Source: Polynucleobacter sp.
GTDB taxonomy: Bacteria > Pseudomonadota > Gammaproteobacteria > Burkholderiales > Burkholderiaceae
NCBI GenBank assembly: GCA_020059445.1
Contig: JAGVCB010000007.1
Span: forward strand, 1 to 6,530
Direction: 5' to 3'
DNA: 6,530 bases
The notes below the pieces were generated by a model. It saw only the letters and a program-made list of their open reading frames with translations. It was not told where the DNA came from and did no database searches. Both the position numbers and the translations under genes were made by a program. Below, in pieces: positions 1-6,530 of the stretch; positions within the stretch are counted from its first letter, which is position 1; each line of letters opens with the position of its first letter.

Positions 1-911
1 ACATTCACGGGGAAATTTGGAGTGAATATGTGCGCTTTGAGGAAGCCTTGGAAGAGGCTCGTGCCGCAGGATTTTTAGGTAATAAGATTTGTGGATCTGA
101 GTTCTCATTCCAGTTGCACGCTCACCATGGTTGGGGTGCATACATTTGCGGTGAAGAAACAGCGCTTTTAGAATCTTTAGAAGGTAAAAAAGGTCAGCCA
201 CGCTTCAAACCACCTTTTCCGGCCAGTTTTGGTTTGTATGGCAAGCCAACCACCATCAATAACACTGAAACATTCTCAGCTGTGCCATTCATTTTTCAAA
301 TTGGTGGTGAGGCTTATGCCAAGTTGGGTAAGCCCAATAACGGTGGTACAAAGATTTTCTCAATCTCTGGCGACGTTGAGCGCCCTGGTAACTATGAGAT
401 TCCATTGGGCACATCCTTTGCCACTCTTTTAGAGTTGGCTGGCGGCATGCGTGGAGGTAAAAAAATCAAAGCAGTGATTCCTGGCGGTTCATCAGCACCG
501 GTCATTCCGGGTGCCATGATGATGGATACAGACATGGACTATGACAGCATTGCCAAAGCAGGTTCAATGTTGGGTTCAGGCGCTGTGATTGTGATGGATG
601 AGACACGCTGCATGGTGAAGTCATTGTTGCGTTTGTCTTATTTCTATCACGAAGAATCATGTGGACAGTGCACACCATGCCGTGAAGGTACTGGTTGGTT
701 GTGGCGCATTGTGAATCGCATCGAGCACGGTGAAGGTCGTCCAGAAGACTTGGATCTTTTGAACGATGTTGCTGCGAATATTCAAGGAAGAACAATTTGT
801 GCATTGGGTGATGCTGCGGCGATGCCTGTGCGGGGCATGTTGAAGCATTACATGGATGAGTTTGCGTATCACGTTGAGCACAAGCGTTGCATTGTGCCGG
901 CTTACGTTTAA
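1..911 (+). CDS. nuoF: NADH-quinone oxidoreductase subunit F, 3' part (5' end outside window)
   Basis: NuoF is the NADH-oxidising flavoprotein of complex I. It binds NADH, FMN and the [4Fe-4S] cluster N3 at the tip of the peripheral arm, on the cytoplasmic side. The frame is already open at base 3 (I-H-G-E-I-W-S-E-Y...) and ends at TAA 909-911, giving about 302 residues of a protein usually near 430, so the N-terminal third is missing. The GTG at 30 lies inside the conserved sequence and is not the start. Visible motifs are the flavin/NADH-site segment [14 protein letters not shown] (near 138-180) and the N3 ligands: SCGQCTPC with cysteines at codons 660, 669 and 678, and the fourth cysteine in TICALGD at codon 798. 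The ending C-I-V-P-A-Y-V is complete. The His in I-H-G-E is, from memory, often Arg in this family. nuoG follows after 29 bases. The assignment is essentially certain. Confidence 0.98.
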   Translation, partial: IHGEIWSEYVRFEEALEEARAAGFLGNKICGSEFSFQLHAHHGWGAYICGEETALLESLEGKKGQPRFKPPFPASFGLYGKPTTINNTETFSAVPFIFQIGGEAYAKLGKPNNGGTKIFSISGDVERPGNYEIPLGTSFATLLELAGGMRGGKKIKAVIPGGSSAPVIPGAMMMDTDMDYDSIAKAGSMLGSGAVIVMDETRCMVKSLLRLSYFYHEESCGQCTPCREGTGWLWRIVNRIEHGEGRPEDLDLLNDVAANIQGRTICALGDAAAMPVRGMLKHYMDEFAYHVEHKRCIVPAYV

Positions 912-929
912 ACATCCCAAGAGATCGAC

Positions 930-933
930 AGGA
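930..933 (+). promoter_or_regulatory. Shine-Dalgarno site of nuoG
   Basis: AGGA stands 7 bases before the ATG at 941, in the 29-base gap after nuoF. It decides the nuoG start. The same frame is open back to a TTG at 887 inside nuoF, but that start would add 18 unrelated residues and has no comparable leader. Confidence 0.75.
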
Positions 934-940
934 AAATACG

Positions 941-3247
941 ATGGTTGAAATCGAAATTGATGGCAAAACAGTAGAAATCCAACAGGGTTCTATGGTGATG
1001 GATGCGGCTAAGAAAATTGGCACGCACATCCCTCATTTTTGTTATCACAAGAAATTATCGATTGCGGCTAACTGTCGCATGTGTTTGGTTGAAGTTGAAA
1101 AAGCTCCTAAACCATTGCCTGCTTGTGCAACACCAGTAACGCCTGGCATGAAAGTGTTCACGCATTCAGAAAAAGCAGTGCAAGCACAAAAATCAGTGAT
1201 GGAATTTTTGTTGATCAACCATCCTTTGGATTGTCCTATCTGTGATCAAGGTGGTGAGTGTCAATTACAAGACTTGGCTGTGGGTTACGGTAAAACCACA
1301 TCACGTTACGATGAAGAAAAGCGCGTGGTCTTTCACAAGAATGTGGGTCCATTGATTTCAATGGAAGAGATGAGCCGTTGTATCCACTGCACACGCTGCG
1401 TTCGTTTTGGTCAAGAGATTGCTGGTGTCATGGAGTTAGGCATGCTCAACCGTGGTGAGCATTCAGAAATCACATCATTTGTTGGCAAGACCGTTGACTC
1501 AGAGTTGTCTGGCAACATGATTGATTTATGCCCAGTGGGCGCATTGACCAGTAAGCCATTCCGTTATTCAGCACGTACTTGGGAATTAGGTCGCAAGCGC
1601 TCTGTGAGCCCACATGATTCTTTAGGTGCTAACGTGGTGATGCAAACCAAAGCTAATCAAGTCTTGCGCACAGTACCTTTAGAAAACGAAGCCATCAATG
1701 AGTGCTGGATCAGTGATAAAGATCGCTTTGCTTATGAGGGTTTGAACAGCAAAGATCGTTTAAAGAATCCAATGGTCAAGCAAGACAATCAATGGATTGA
1801 AACAGATTGGGAGTCTGCTTTAGATTACGTGGCACGTTCTTTGTCATCGATCAAAGAAGATTATGGCTCTGATGCAATCGCTGCTTTGGCACATCCGATT
1901 TCAAGTGTTGAAGAGTTATATCTTCTTAAAACACTCATGACTGGTTTGGGTTCTAACAACACTGAAACACGTTTGCGTGCTCAAGATGTGAGCGGTGCAG
2001 CAACTGCGCCGTGGTTAGGTATGAAGATTGCTGAAGTGAGTCAATTACAAAGAGCTTTCTTCATCGGTAGTTTCTTGCGCAAAGATCAGCCTTTATTGGC
2101 AGCCAGAGTTCGTGCTGCTACTAAGCGTGGTTTGAAAGTGACTCGTTTGGGTGCTAGCACTGAAGACTGGTTGATGCCAGTGGCTGCCAGCGCTCAAGTT
2201 TCACCAGCGAATTGGCCAGCCGAATTAGCCGGCGTTGCTGCAGCAGTGGCGCAAGCAAAGGGTGTGAGTGCTCCAAGCAATGCAGCCATCAGTACTCAAG
2301 CTAAAGCCATCGCTGACAGTTTATTAAGCGGCGAGCGCAAAGCCCTGTTCTTGGGTGCGGCTGCCATGGCTCATCCACAGTTCGCACAATTACACGCTTA
2401 CGCACAATTCATTGCAAATCAAACAGAAGCAACTTTAGGATTTTTACCTGAGGGCGGTAACGCCATTGGTGCACATATCGTTGGAGCAGTTTCTGCTTCA
2501 GGTATCAATGGTTTGATGGCTAAAAATCTCAAAGCAGTGTTGCTCATGAACATCGAACCGGGGGCAGACTTGCCAGATCCGCAGTTGGCCAAACAAGCTT
2601 TGGCAAAAGCTGGCACCGTGATCGCAATGACTGCCTTTGACAGCGCTGAACTTCGTGAAGTGGCAGATGTTTTGTTGCCAATCACGCCGTACACAGAAAC
2701 TTCTGGCAGCTTCATTAATTTAGAAGGCAGCTTGCAATCTGTGCAAGCCGTGGTCAAGCCTTTGGGCTCAGCGCGACCTGCATGGAAAGTACTTCGTGTG
2801 CTTGGCAACTTGATGAGTATGGATGGTTTCTACTTCAATAGTTCTGATGAGGTTTTGGATGAGGCAGTTCCTAAAAACTTTGCAGAACAGTTAAACAACA
2901 CCACATCTACAGTGCCAGCGATTACTAGCACCTTCACGCCAGCGATTGAGCGTTTAGCGGATGTGACGATTCATTCAACGGATGCGATTGTGCGTCGTGC
3001 GCCTGCTTTGCAGTTAACGCAAGATGCTAAGAAGGCTATGAAGTTGGGTGTGCCAACAGATCTCATGATGCAACTGCAACTAAAAGAGGGTGATGTTGTG
3101 CGTGTCACTCAAGCCGGATCATCAGTGGACATGCCAGTGACAGAAGAACGTGCGCTGACCAGTGGCGTTGTCAGACTTTCTGCGGGCACAGCATTGAGTG
3201 CTCAATTGGGTGGAATGTTTGGTCAATTATCTGTGGAGCGTATATGA
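941..3247 (+). CDS. nuoG: NADH-quinone oxidoreductase subunit G
   Basis: NuoG is the large iron-sulfur subunit of the peripheral arm and relays electrons from NuoF towards NuoI. It has 768 residues, a normal length. The N-terminal 2Fe-2S ferredoxin-like domain (about 1-80) carries the N1b ligands C34, C45, C48 and C62. The next region has H94, C98, C101 and C107 (HPLDCPIC...GGEC), the His-ligated N5 cluster. C147, C150, C153 and C197 (CIHCTRC...DLCPVGAL) bind N4. From about 213 onward it has the molybdopterin-oxidoreductase-like fold, which in complex I carries no molybdenum cofactor. The extra N7 cluster of E. coli-type NuoG is absent: the three-Cys cluster is replaced by [10 protein letters not shown], and only C255 (NECWISDK) remains. 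The ATG at 941 gives the expected M-V-E-I-E-I-D-G start. The stop TGA overlaps the nuoH start by 4 bases (ATGA), suggesting coupled translation. Confidence 0.98.
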   Translation: MVEIEIDGKTVEIQQGSMVMDAAKKIGTHIPHFCYHKKLSIAANCRMCLVEVEKAPKPLPACATPVTPGMKVFTHSEKAVQAQKSVMEFLLINHPLDCPICDQGGECQLQDLAVGYGKTTSRYDEEKRVVFHKNVGPLISMEEMSRCIHCTRCVRFGQEIAGVMELGMLNRGEHSEITSFVGKTVDSELSGNMIDLCPVGALTSKPFRYSARTWELGRKRSVSPHDSLGANVVMQTKANQVLRTVPLENEAINECWISDKDRFAYEGLNSKDRLKNPMVKQDNQWIETDWESALDYVARSLSSIKEDYGSDAIAALAHPISSVEELYLLKTLMTGLGSNNTETRLRAQDVSGAATAPWLGMKIAEVSQLQRAFFIGSFLRKDQPLLAARVRAATKRGLKVTRLGASTEDWLMPVAASAQVSPANWPAELAGVAAAVAQAKGVSAPSNAAISTQAKAIADSLLSGERKALFLGAAAMAHPQFAQLHAYAQFIANQTEATLGFLPEGGNAIGAHIVGAVSASGINGLMAKNLKAVLLMNIEPGADLPDPQLAKQALAKAGTVIAMTAFDSAELREVADVLLPITPYTETSGSFINLEGSLQSVQAVVKPLGSARPAWKVLRVLGNLMSMDGFYFNSSDEVLDEAVPKNFAEQLNNTTSTVPAITSTFTPAIERLADVTIHSTDAIVRRAPALQLTQDAKKAMKLGVPTDLMMQLQLKEGDVVRVTQAGSSVDMPVTEERALTSGVVRLSAGTALSAQLGGMFGQLSVERI
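3235..3238 (+). promoter_or_regulatory. Shine-Dalgarno site of nuoH, inside nuoG
   Basis: GGAG lies in the last codons of nuoG, 5 bases before the nuoH ATG at 3244. That ATG overlaps the nuoG stop (ATGA, 3244-3247), so nuoH can be started either by ribosomes ending nuoG or through this site. Confidence 0.6.
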
Positions 3248-4320
3248 CCGACTTTATTGAAACAATCAATACCCAAGGTTTAGCTTTCTTCGGTGAGATG
3301 GCTTGGTCAATCGTTTGGACTTTGATCAAAATTATGGTCATCGTTTTACCGATGTTTGGATGTGTGGCTTACTTGACTCTCTGGGAACGCAAACTTATTG
3401 GTTGGATGCACGTTCGTTTAGGCCCTAATCGCGTGGGTCCTTTGGGTTTGTTGCAGCCAATCGCTGATGCTCTTAAGCTATTGCTCAAAGAAGTCATCAT
3501 TCCAAGTAAGGCGAGCAAGGTTTTATACATCGTGGCTCCTGTGATGGTGATTGCTCCCGCATTTGCAGCGTGGGCCGTGGTGCCTTTCCAAGCTGACATG
3601 GTTTTGGCCAATGTGAACGCTGGTTTGTTGTACGTGATGGCGATCACATCGGTGGGTGTTTATGGCGTGATCTTGGCTGGTTGGGCATCCAACTCTAAAT
3701 ACGCTTTCTTGGGCGCGATGCGTGCCTCAGCTCAAATGGTTTCATACGAAATTGCAATGGGCTTTGCGCTGGCTGCTGTTTTGGTGATTTCTGGCACTTT
3801 GAACTTAAGTGACATCGTGAAGTCTCAGCAAACGGGTTACTTCGCAAGCATCGGTTTGAACTTCTTATCATGGAACTGGTTACCCTTGTTTCCAATGTTC
3901 TTGATTTATTTCATCTCAGGTGTTGCTGAGTTGAACCGTCATCCATTTGACGTGGTTGAGGGCGAGTCTGAGATTGTTGCTGGCCACATGATTGAATACT
4001 CAGGCATGGCCTTTGCGATGTTCTTCTTGGCTGAATACGCCAACATGATTTTGATCGCTGCTTTGACATCTATCTTGTTCTTTGGTGGTTGGGCTCCGAT
4101 TGTTGATTTACCAATCTTGCGCGATATCCCAGGTATTTTCTGGTTAATTGCCAAGACATTCTTTTTCTTATCTTGTTTTATTTGGTTGCGTGCATCATTC
4201 CCACGTTACCGCTACGACCAACTCATGCGTTTGGGTTGGAAGGTATTTATTCCCATCTCGATCTTCTGGATCCTGTTGGTCGGTGCTTGGGTCTTGTCAC
4301 CCTGGAATATTTGGAAATAA
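3244..4320 (+). CDS. nuoH: NADH-quinone oxidoreductase subunit H
   Basis: NuoH (ND1 homologue) is the membrane subunit that joins the peripheral and membrane arms and forms much of the quinone-access channel. It has 358 residues with about eight or nine hydrophobic segments (for example about 20-45, 93-113, 127-149, 205-227 and 334-352). Family signatures are W47-E-R-K, followed by the [12 protein letters not shown] loop (55-66); acidic E169 in S-Y-E-I-A-M; and the cytoplasmic quinone-site loop 228-243 with F235-D and E239-G-E-S-E. In that loop the sequence reads A-E-L-N-R-H-P-F-D, where the widespread form is A-E-T-N-R-A-P-F-D. R-H-P-F-D is also known from E. coli NuoH, so the Leu at 230 is the more unusual residue. 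The C-terminal [13 protein letters not shown] motif is intact. The start overlaps the nuoG stop, and nuoI follows after 15 bases. Confidence 0.98.
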   Translation: MTDFIETINTQGLAFFGEMAWSIVWTLIKIMVIVLPMFGCVAYLTLWERKLIGWMHVRLGPNRVGPLGLLQPIADALKLLLKEVIIPSKASKVLYIVAPVMVIAPAFAAWAVVPFQADMVLANVNAGLLYVMAITSVGVYGVILAGWASNSKYAFLGAMRASAQMVSYEIAMGFALAAVLVISGTLNLSDIVKSQQTGYFASIGLNFLSWNWLPLFPMFLIYFISGVAELNRHPFDVVEGESEIVAGHMIEYSGMAFAMFFLAEYANMILIAALTSILFFGGWAPIVDLPILRDIPGIFWLIAKTFFFLSCFIWLRASFPRYRYDQLMRLGWKVFIPISIFWILLVGAWVLSPWNIWK

Positions 4321-4323
4321 GGC

Positions 4324-4328
4324 GAGGA
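4324..4328 (+). promoter_or_regulatory. Shine-Dalgarno site of nuoI
   Basis: GAGGA is placed 7 bases before the ATG at 4336, within the 15-base gap after the nuoH stop. It is among the clearest ribosome-binding sites in the window and supports this nuoI start. Confidence 0.75.
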
Positions 4329-4335
4329 TTTAAAA

Positions 4336-4827
4336 ATGTTCCAACGTATCCGCGAATTCTTCGGCAGCTTGCTCTTAAAAGAGTTGCTACAAGGCATGGC
4401 TTTGACCGGTAAGTATTTGTTCAAGCCAAAGATCACTGTTCAGTACCCTGAAGAAAAAACACCGATGTCTCCACGTTTCCGTGGTTTGCACGCTTTGCGT
4501 CGCTACCCGAATGGTGAAGAGCGTTGTATTGCTTGCAAACTATGCGAAGCAGTGTGCCCAGCCATGGCAATCACGATTGAATCAGATCAGCGCGATGACG
4601 GTACGCGCAGAACCACCCGTTATGACATCGATTTAACCAAATGTATTTTCTGTGGATTTTGCGAAGAGGCTTGCCCAGTTGATGCAATTGTTGAAACACA
4701 TATTCATGAGTATCACGGGGAAAAGCGTGGTGACTTGTATTTCACGAAAGACATGTTGCTAGCAGTGGGTGATCGTTATGAAAACGAAATCGCTGCCAAC
4801 AAAACAGCGGATGCTAAATACAAATGA
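4336..4827 (+). CDS. nuoI: NADH-quinone oxidoreductase subunit I
   Basis: NuoI (TYKY/NDUFS8 homologue) is an 8Fe ferredoxin-type subunit at the base of the peripheral arm. It holds clusters N6a and N6b, which pass electrons towards N2 next to the quinone site. It has 163 residues, normal for this class. Two CxxCxxCxxxCP motifs are complete: C64, C67, C70, C74 and C103, C106, C109, C113. Before them lie an amphipathic N-terminal stretch (about 1-30) that packs on the membrane arm and the conserved R-G-L-H-A-L-R-R-Y segment (49-57). The ATG at 4336 has a good GAGGA leader. The stop TGA overlaps the first nuoJ ATG by 4 bases, so nuoI and nuoJ are probably translationally coupled. Confidence 0.98.
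   Translation: MFQRIREFFGSLLLKELLQGMALTGKYLFKPKITVQYPEEKTPMSPRFRGLHALRRYPNGEERCIACKLCEAVCPAMAITIESDQRDDGTRRTTRYDIDLTKCIFCGFCEEACPVDAIVETHIHEYHGEKRGDLYFTKDMLLAVGDRYENEIAANKTADAKYK
4824..4827 (+). promoter_or_regulatory. ATGA start-stop overlap of nuoI and nuoJ
   Basis: The nuoI stop (TGA 4825-4827) sits inside the first possible nuoJ start (ATG 4824-4826). A second in-frame ATG follows at 4827. No good Shine-Dalgarno site is in place: the best candidate, GCGGA at 4807-4811, is 12 bases from the first ATG. Re-initiation by ribosomes finishing nuoI is the likely way nuoJ is started (inference). Confidence 0.55.
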
Positions 4828-5450
4828 TGCTAGAGCCTAAATCAATTCTCTTTTATATCTTTGCTGCCATTTTGATCATGGCTGCTTTGCGTGTGATCAC
4901 TGCCCGCAATCCAGTTCACGCTGCATTGTTCTTGGTTTTATCTTTCTTCACAGCGGCCGCCATTTGGATGTTGTTGCACGCTGAGTTCTTGGCTATTTTA
5001 TTGGTCTTAGTTTACGTTGGTGCAGTGATGGTCTTGTTCTTGTTCGTGGTCATGATGCTTGATCTGGACTTGGATCATTTGCGCAAAGGTTTCAAGCAAT
5101 ACATGCCAGTAGCTTCTTTGGTGGGTGCGGTGATTGTGGCTGAGATGGCAGTTGTGTTGATTCGTGGCTTTATTGGTACCACACAGCCTATCAGAAACAT
5201 GGATCCTGAAGTAGCTGCTAATAACACCAAGGCTTTGGGTATTTTGCTTTACACCGATTACCTGTTCAGCTTTGAAGTTGCCGGCATTATTTTGTTGGTC
5301 GCCATCATTGCTTCCGTGGCTTTGACTTTACGTCGTCGCAAAGACACGAAAACTCAAGATATTCCTGATCAAATTCGCACCAGAAAAGAAGATCGCGTGC
5401 GCATGGTCACCTCTATGAATGCTGATTCATCAGCCAATAAAGAATCTTAG
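4824..5450 (+). CDS. nuoJ: NADH-quinone oxidoreductase subunit J
   Basis: NuoJ (ND6 homologue) is a small membrane-arm subunit between NuoH and the antiporter-like subunits, contributing to the coupling path. It has 208 residues and five hydrophobic segments (about 8-25, 32-51, 55-79, 97-115 and 147-168). The third holds the hallmark [17 protein letters not shown] (62-78), preceded by the conserved acidic E54. In solved complex I structures this helix carries the pi-bulge linked to conformational switching. The tail after about 169 is polar, with R-R-R-K and a Ser/Asn-rich end, and is presumably cytoplasmic. The start is either the ATG at 4824 or the one at 4827, which differ by a single Met; the first overlaps the nuoI stop. 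The TAG stop is followed by a 39-base gap before nuoK. Confidence 0.97.
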   Translation: MMLEPKSILFYIFAAILIMAALRVITARNPVHAALFLVLSFFTAAAIWMLLHAEFLAILLVLVYVGAVMVLFLFVVMMLDLDLDHLRKGFKQYMPVASLVGAVIVAEMAVVLIRGFIGTTQPIRNMDPEVAANNTKALGILLYTDYLFSFEVAGIILLVAIIASVALTLRRRKDTKTQDIPDQIRTRKEDRVRMVTSMNADSSANKES

Positions 5451-5477
5451 GACAGTGATGATGAGACATTTCGGGAA

Positions 5478-5482
5478 AAGGA
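5478..5482 (+). promoter_or_regulatory. Shine-Dalgarno site of nuoK
   Basis: AAGGA lies 7 bases before the nuoK ATG at 5490. The gap it sits in (5451-5489) is the longest non-coding stretch of the window. I see no stem-loop, T-run or promoter-like pair of boxes there. Confidence 0.7.
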
Positions 5483-5489
5483 TTTATTC

Positions 5490-5798
5490 ATGACAATCAC
5501 CTTAGCTCATTACTTAGTGTTGGCTGCCATATTGTTTGCGATTGGCGTGGTTGGTATTTTTTTGAATCGTAAGAACATCATCGTTTTGTTGATGTCTTTG
5601 GAATTGATGTTATTGGCCGTTAATTTGAATTTCATTGCCTTTTCTCACTATCTTGGAGATATGGCTGGTCAAGTATTCGTATTCTTTATTCTGACCGTGG
5701 CAGCTGCTGAAGCAGCCATCGGCTTGGCAATTTTGGTCACGATGTTCCGCAAGCTCGACACGATCCATGCTGAAGATCTCGGACAACTGAAGGGTTAA
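5490..5798 (+). CDS. nuoK: NADH-quinone oxidoreductase subunit K
   Basis: NuoK (ND4L homologue) is a three-helix membrane-arm subunit that provides part of the proton path next to NuoJ and NuoN. It has 102 residues, the usual size of about 100. Three hydrophobic helices are visible (about 5-24, 29-51 and 60-86). The two membrane-embedded glutamates required in this family are present: E38 in M-S-L-E-L-M-L and E74 in [10 protein letters not shown]. The polar C-terminal end (L-D-T-I-H-A-E-D-L) is also typical. The start is supported by an AAGGA leader at 7 bases. nuoL begins 10 bases after the stop. Confidence 0.98.
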   Translation: MTITLAHYLVLAAILFAIGVVGIFLNRKNIIVLLMSLELMLLAVNLNFIAFSHYLGDMAGQVFVFFILTVAAAEAAIGLAILVTMFRKLDTIHAEDLGQLKG

Positions 5799-5808
5799 GA
5801 CAGATCAT

Positions 5809-6530
5809 ATGACTACTCCAATCTTGAACCCTCTTGTATTACTGGCCATTCCATTAGCTCCATTGGTGGGTGCTGTTATCGCCGGTTTATTTGGCACTAA
5901 ATTCTTGGGCAATCTCATTGGTCGCTCAGCTTCACACACTGTCACCATTCTAGGCGTGGCTATTTCATGCATCCTTTCGTTCATGGTCTTGAATGATGTG
6001 ATGGATGGCGCAAGATTTAACGAAACTATTTATACGTGGATGCAGTTGGGTGAGTTGAGTCTAGAAGTTGGTTTCTTGGTTGATCCATTGACCGCCATGA
6101 TGATGGTGGTAGTGACATTCGTTTCTTTGATGGTGCATATATACACCATTGGTTACATGGCAGAGGACGAAGGCTATGCCCGATTCTTCTCATATATCTC
6201 TTTGTTCACCTTCTCCATGTTGATGTTGGTGATGAGCAATAACTTCTTGCAGCTTTTCTTTGGCTGGGAAGCGGTGGGCTTGGTTTCTTATTTATTGATT
6301 GGCTTTTGGTATAAGCGACCAACCGCCATCTTTGCCAACATGAAAGCCTTCTTGGTCAACCGTGTGGGTGACTTTGGTTTCATTTTAGGTATTGGTCTTT
6401 TGTTGGCTTACACCGGCAGCATGAGTTACGACGGCGTGTTTGCTCAAAAAGACTTGTTGGTTCAACAGGTCTTGCCTGGTACTGATTGGAATTTGGTCAC
6501 AGTGGCTTGCGTTTGCTTGTTCATTGGCGC
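5809..6530 (+). CDS. nuoL: NADH-quinone oxidoreductase subunit L, 5' part (3' end outside window)
   Basis: NuoL (ND5 homologue) is the antiporter-like proton-pumping subunit at the far end of the membrane arm. The frame runs from ATG 5809 without a stop to the window edge: 240 whole codons plus two bases, out of a family length of roughly 610-690. The first hydrophobic segment is near 8-28. The conserved L-E-V-G-F-L-V-D-P-L-T (85-95) leads into helix Y-I-S-L-F-T-F-S-M-L-M-L-V (130-142) and then L-Q-L-F-F-G-W-E-A-V-G-L-V-S-Y-L-L-I-G-F-W. Its E154 matches the essential helix-5 glutamate of antiporter-like subunits. K179 and the N-R-V-G-D segment (184-188) follow, also standard. The upstream leader is weak: AAGGG at 5790-5794 is 14 bases away, inside the end of nuoK. 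nuoM and nuoN would be expected downstream. Confidence 0.97.
   Translation, partial: MTTPILNPLVLLAIPLAPLVGAVIAGLFGTKFLGNLIGRSASHTVTILGVAISCILSFMVLNDVMDGARFNETIYTWMQLGELSLEVGFLVDPLTAMMMVVVTFVSLMVHIYTIGYMAEDEGYARFFSYISLFTFSMLMLVMSNNFLQLFFGWEAVGLVSYLLIGFWYKRPTAIFANMKAFLVNRVGDFGFILGIGLLLAYTGSMSYDGVFAQKDLLVQQVLPGTDWNLVTVACVCLFIG

Noticed and set aside
28..32. ATG at 28 or GTG at 30 as a gene start
   Set aside because: The ATG is out of the nuoF frame. The GTG is in frame, but conserved NuoF sequence continues upstream of it to the window edge, so the gene simply begins outside the window.
887..940. Upstream TTG start for nuoG at 887
   Set aside because: It would add 18 residues unlike any NuoG N-terminus and overlap nuoF. 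The ATG at 941 has AGGA at 7 bases and gives the family start.
502..1029. Open minus-strand frame of 175 codons across the nuoF-nuoG junction
   Set aside because: It lies antisense to the highly conserved nuoF 3' end and nuoG start. Its product is rich in Cys, His, Ser and Gln with no recognisable domain, as expected from the reverse of TTG/GTG-rich coding sequence. A shorter minus-strand frame at 657-920 is rejected for the same reason.
2419..2808. Minus-strand frame of 129 codons inside nuoG
   Set aside because: It is fully antisense to the NuoG C-terminal region, with no leader and low-complexity Ala/Ser/Lys content. It is a shadow of the real gene. Minus-strand frames within nuoH (3369-3647, 3695-3895, 3939-4154) were dismissed likewise.
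4148..4436. Small overlapping frames on both strands around the nuoH-nuoI junction
   Set aside because: They are out of frame with well-identified nuoH and nuoI, have no leader or recognisable domain, and look like chance open frames.
5451..5489. The 39-base nuoJ-nuoK gap as a possible internal promoter or terminator
   Set aside because: No inverted repeat followed by T residues and no convincing -35/-10 pair. It holds only the nuoK Shine-Dalgarno site.

Overview
This window is an internal piece of a nuo operon, which encodes the proton-pumping NADH:quinone oxidoreductase (respiratory complex I). All genes lie on the + strand in the canonical bacterial order nuoF-G-H-I-J-K-L. nuoF is cut by the left edge and nuoL by the right edge. 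The five genes between them are complete, with no frameshift or internal stop visible.

Layout: the 3' part of nuoF (1-911) is followed by nuoG (941-3247), nuoH (3244-4320), nuoI (4336-4827), nuoJ (4824-5450), nuoK (5490-5798) and the 5' part of nuoL (5809-6530). Packing is very tight. nuoG/nuoH and nuoI/nuoJ overlap by 4 bases (ATGA), and the other gaps are 29, 15, 39 and 10 bases. No gene-free stretch exceeds 39 bases. I see no promoter, terminator, tRNA, repeat, insertion sequence or CRISPR array, as expected inside one long polycistronic unit whose promoter lies upstream of the window.

How the genes work together: NuoF (FMN and [4Fe-4S] N3) takes electrons from NADH and passes them to NuoG (N1b, N4, N5), both in the peripheral arm. 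NuoI (N6a, N6b) carries them on towards the quinone pocket, part of which is formed by the membrane subunit NuoH. NuoJ, NuoK and NuoL belong to the membrane arm, which couples quinone reduction to proton translocation. The other subunits (A-E, M, N) should lie just outside the window.

Organism: the protein sequences look betaproteobacterial (Burkholderiales type). Examples are the NuoG segment around [11 protein letters not shown] and [11 protein letters not shown], and the NuoI segment [20 protein letters not shown]. The moderate G+C, with TTG as a very common leucine codon, resembles Polynucleobacter or a relative more than high-G+C Burkholderia or Ralstonia. Class is fairly secure from recalled family features; genus is inference only.

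I looked for an undescribed system and did not find one. This is ordinary core-metabolism DNA. The observations worth a second look are small: loss of the N7 cluster ligands in NuoG, a substitution in a conserved NuoH loop, and start-stop coupled or weakly led translation starts.
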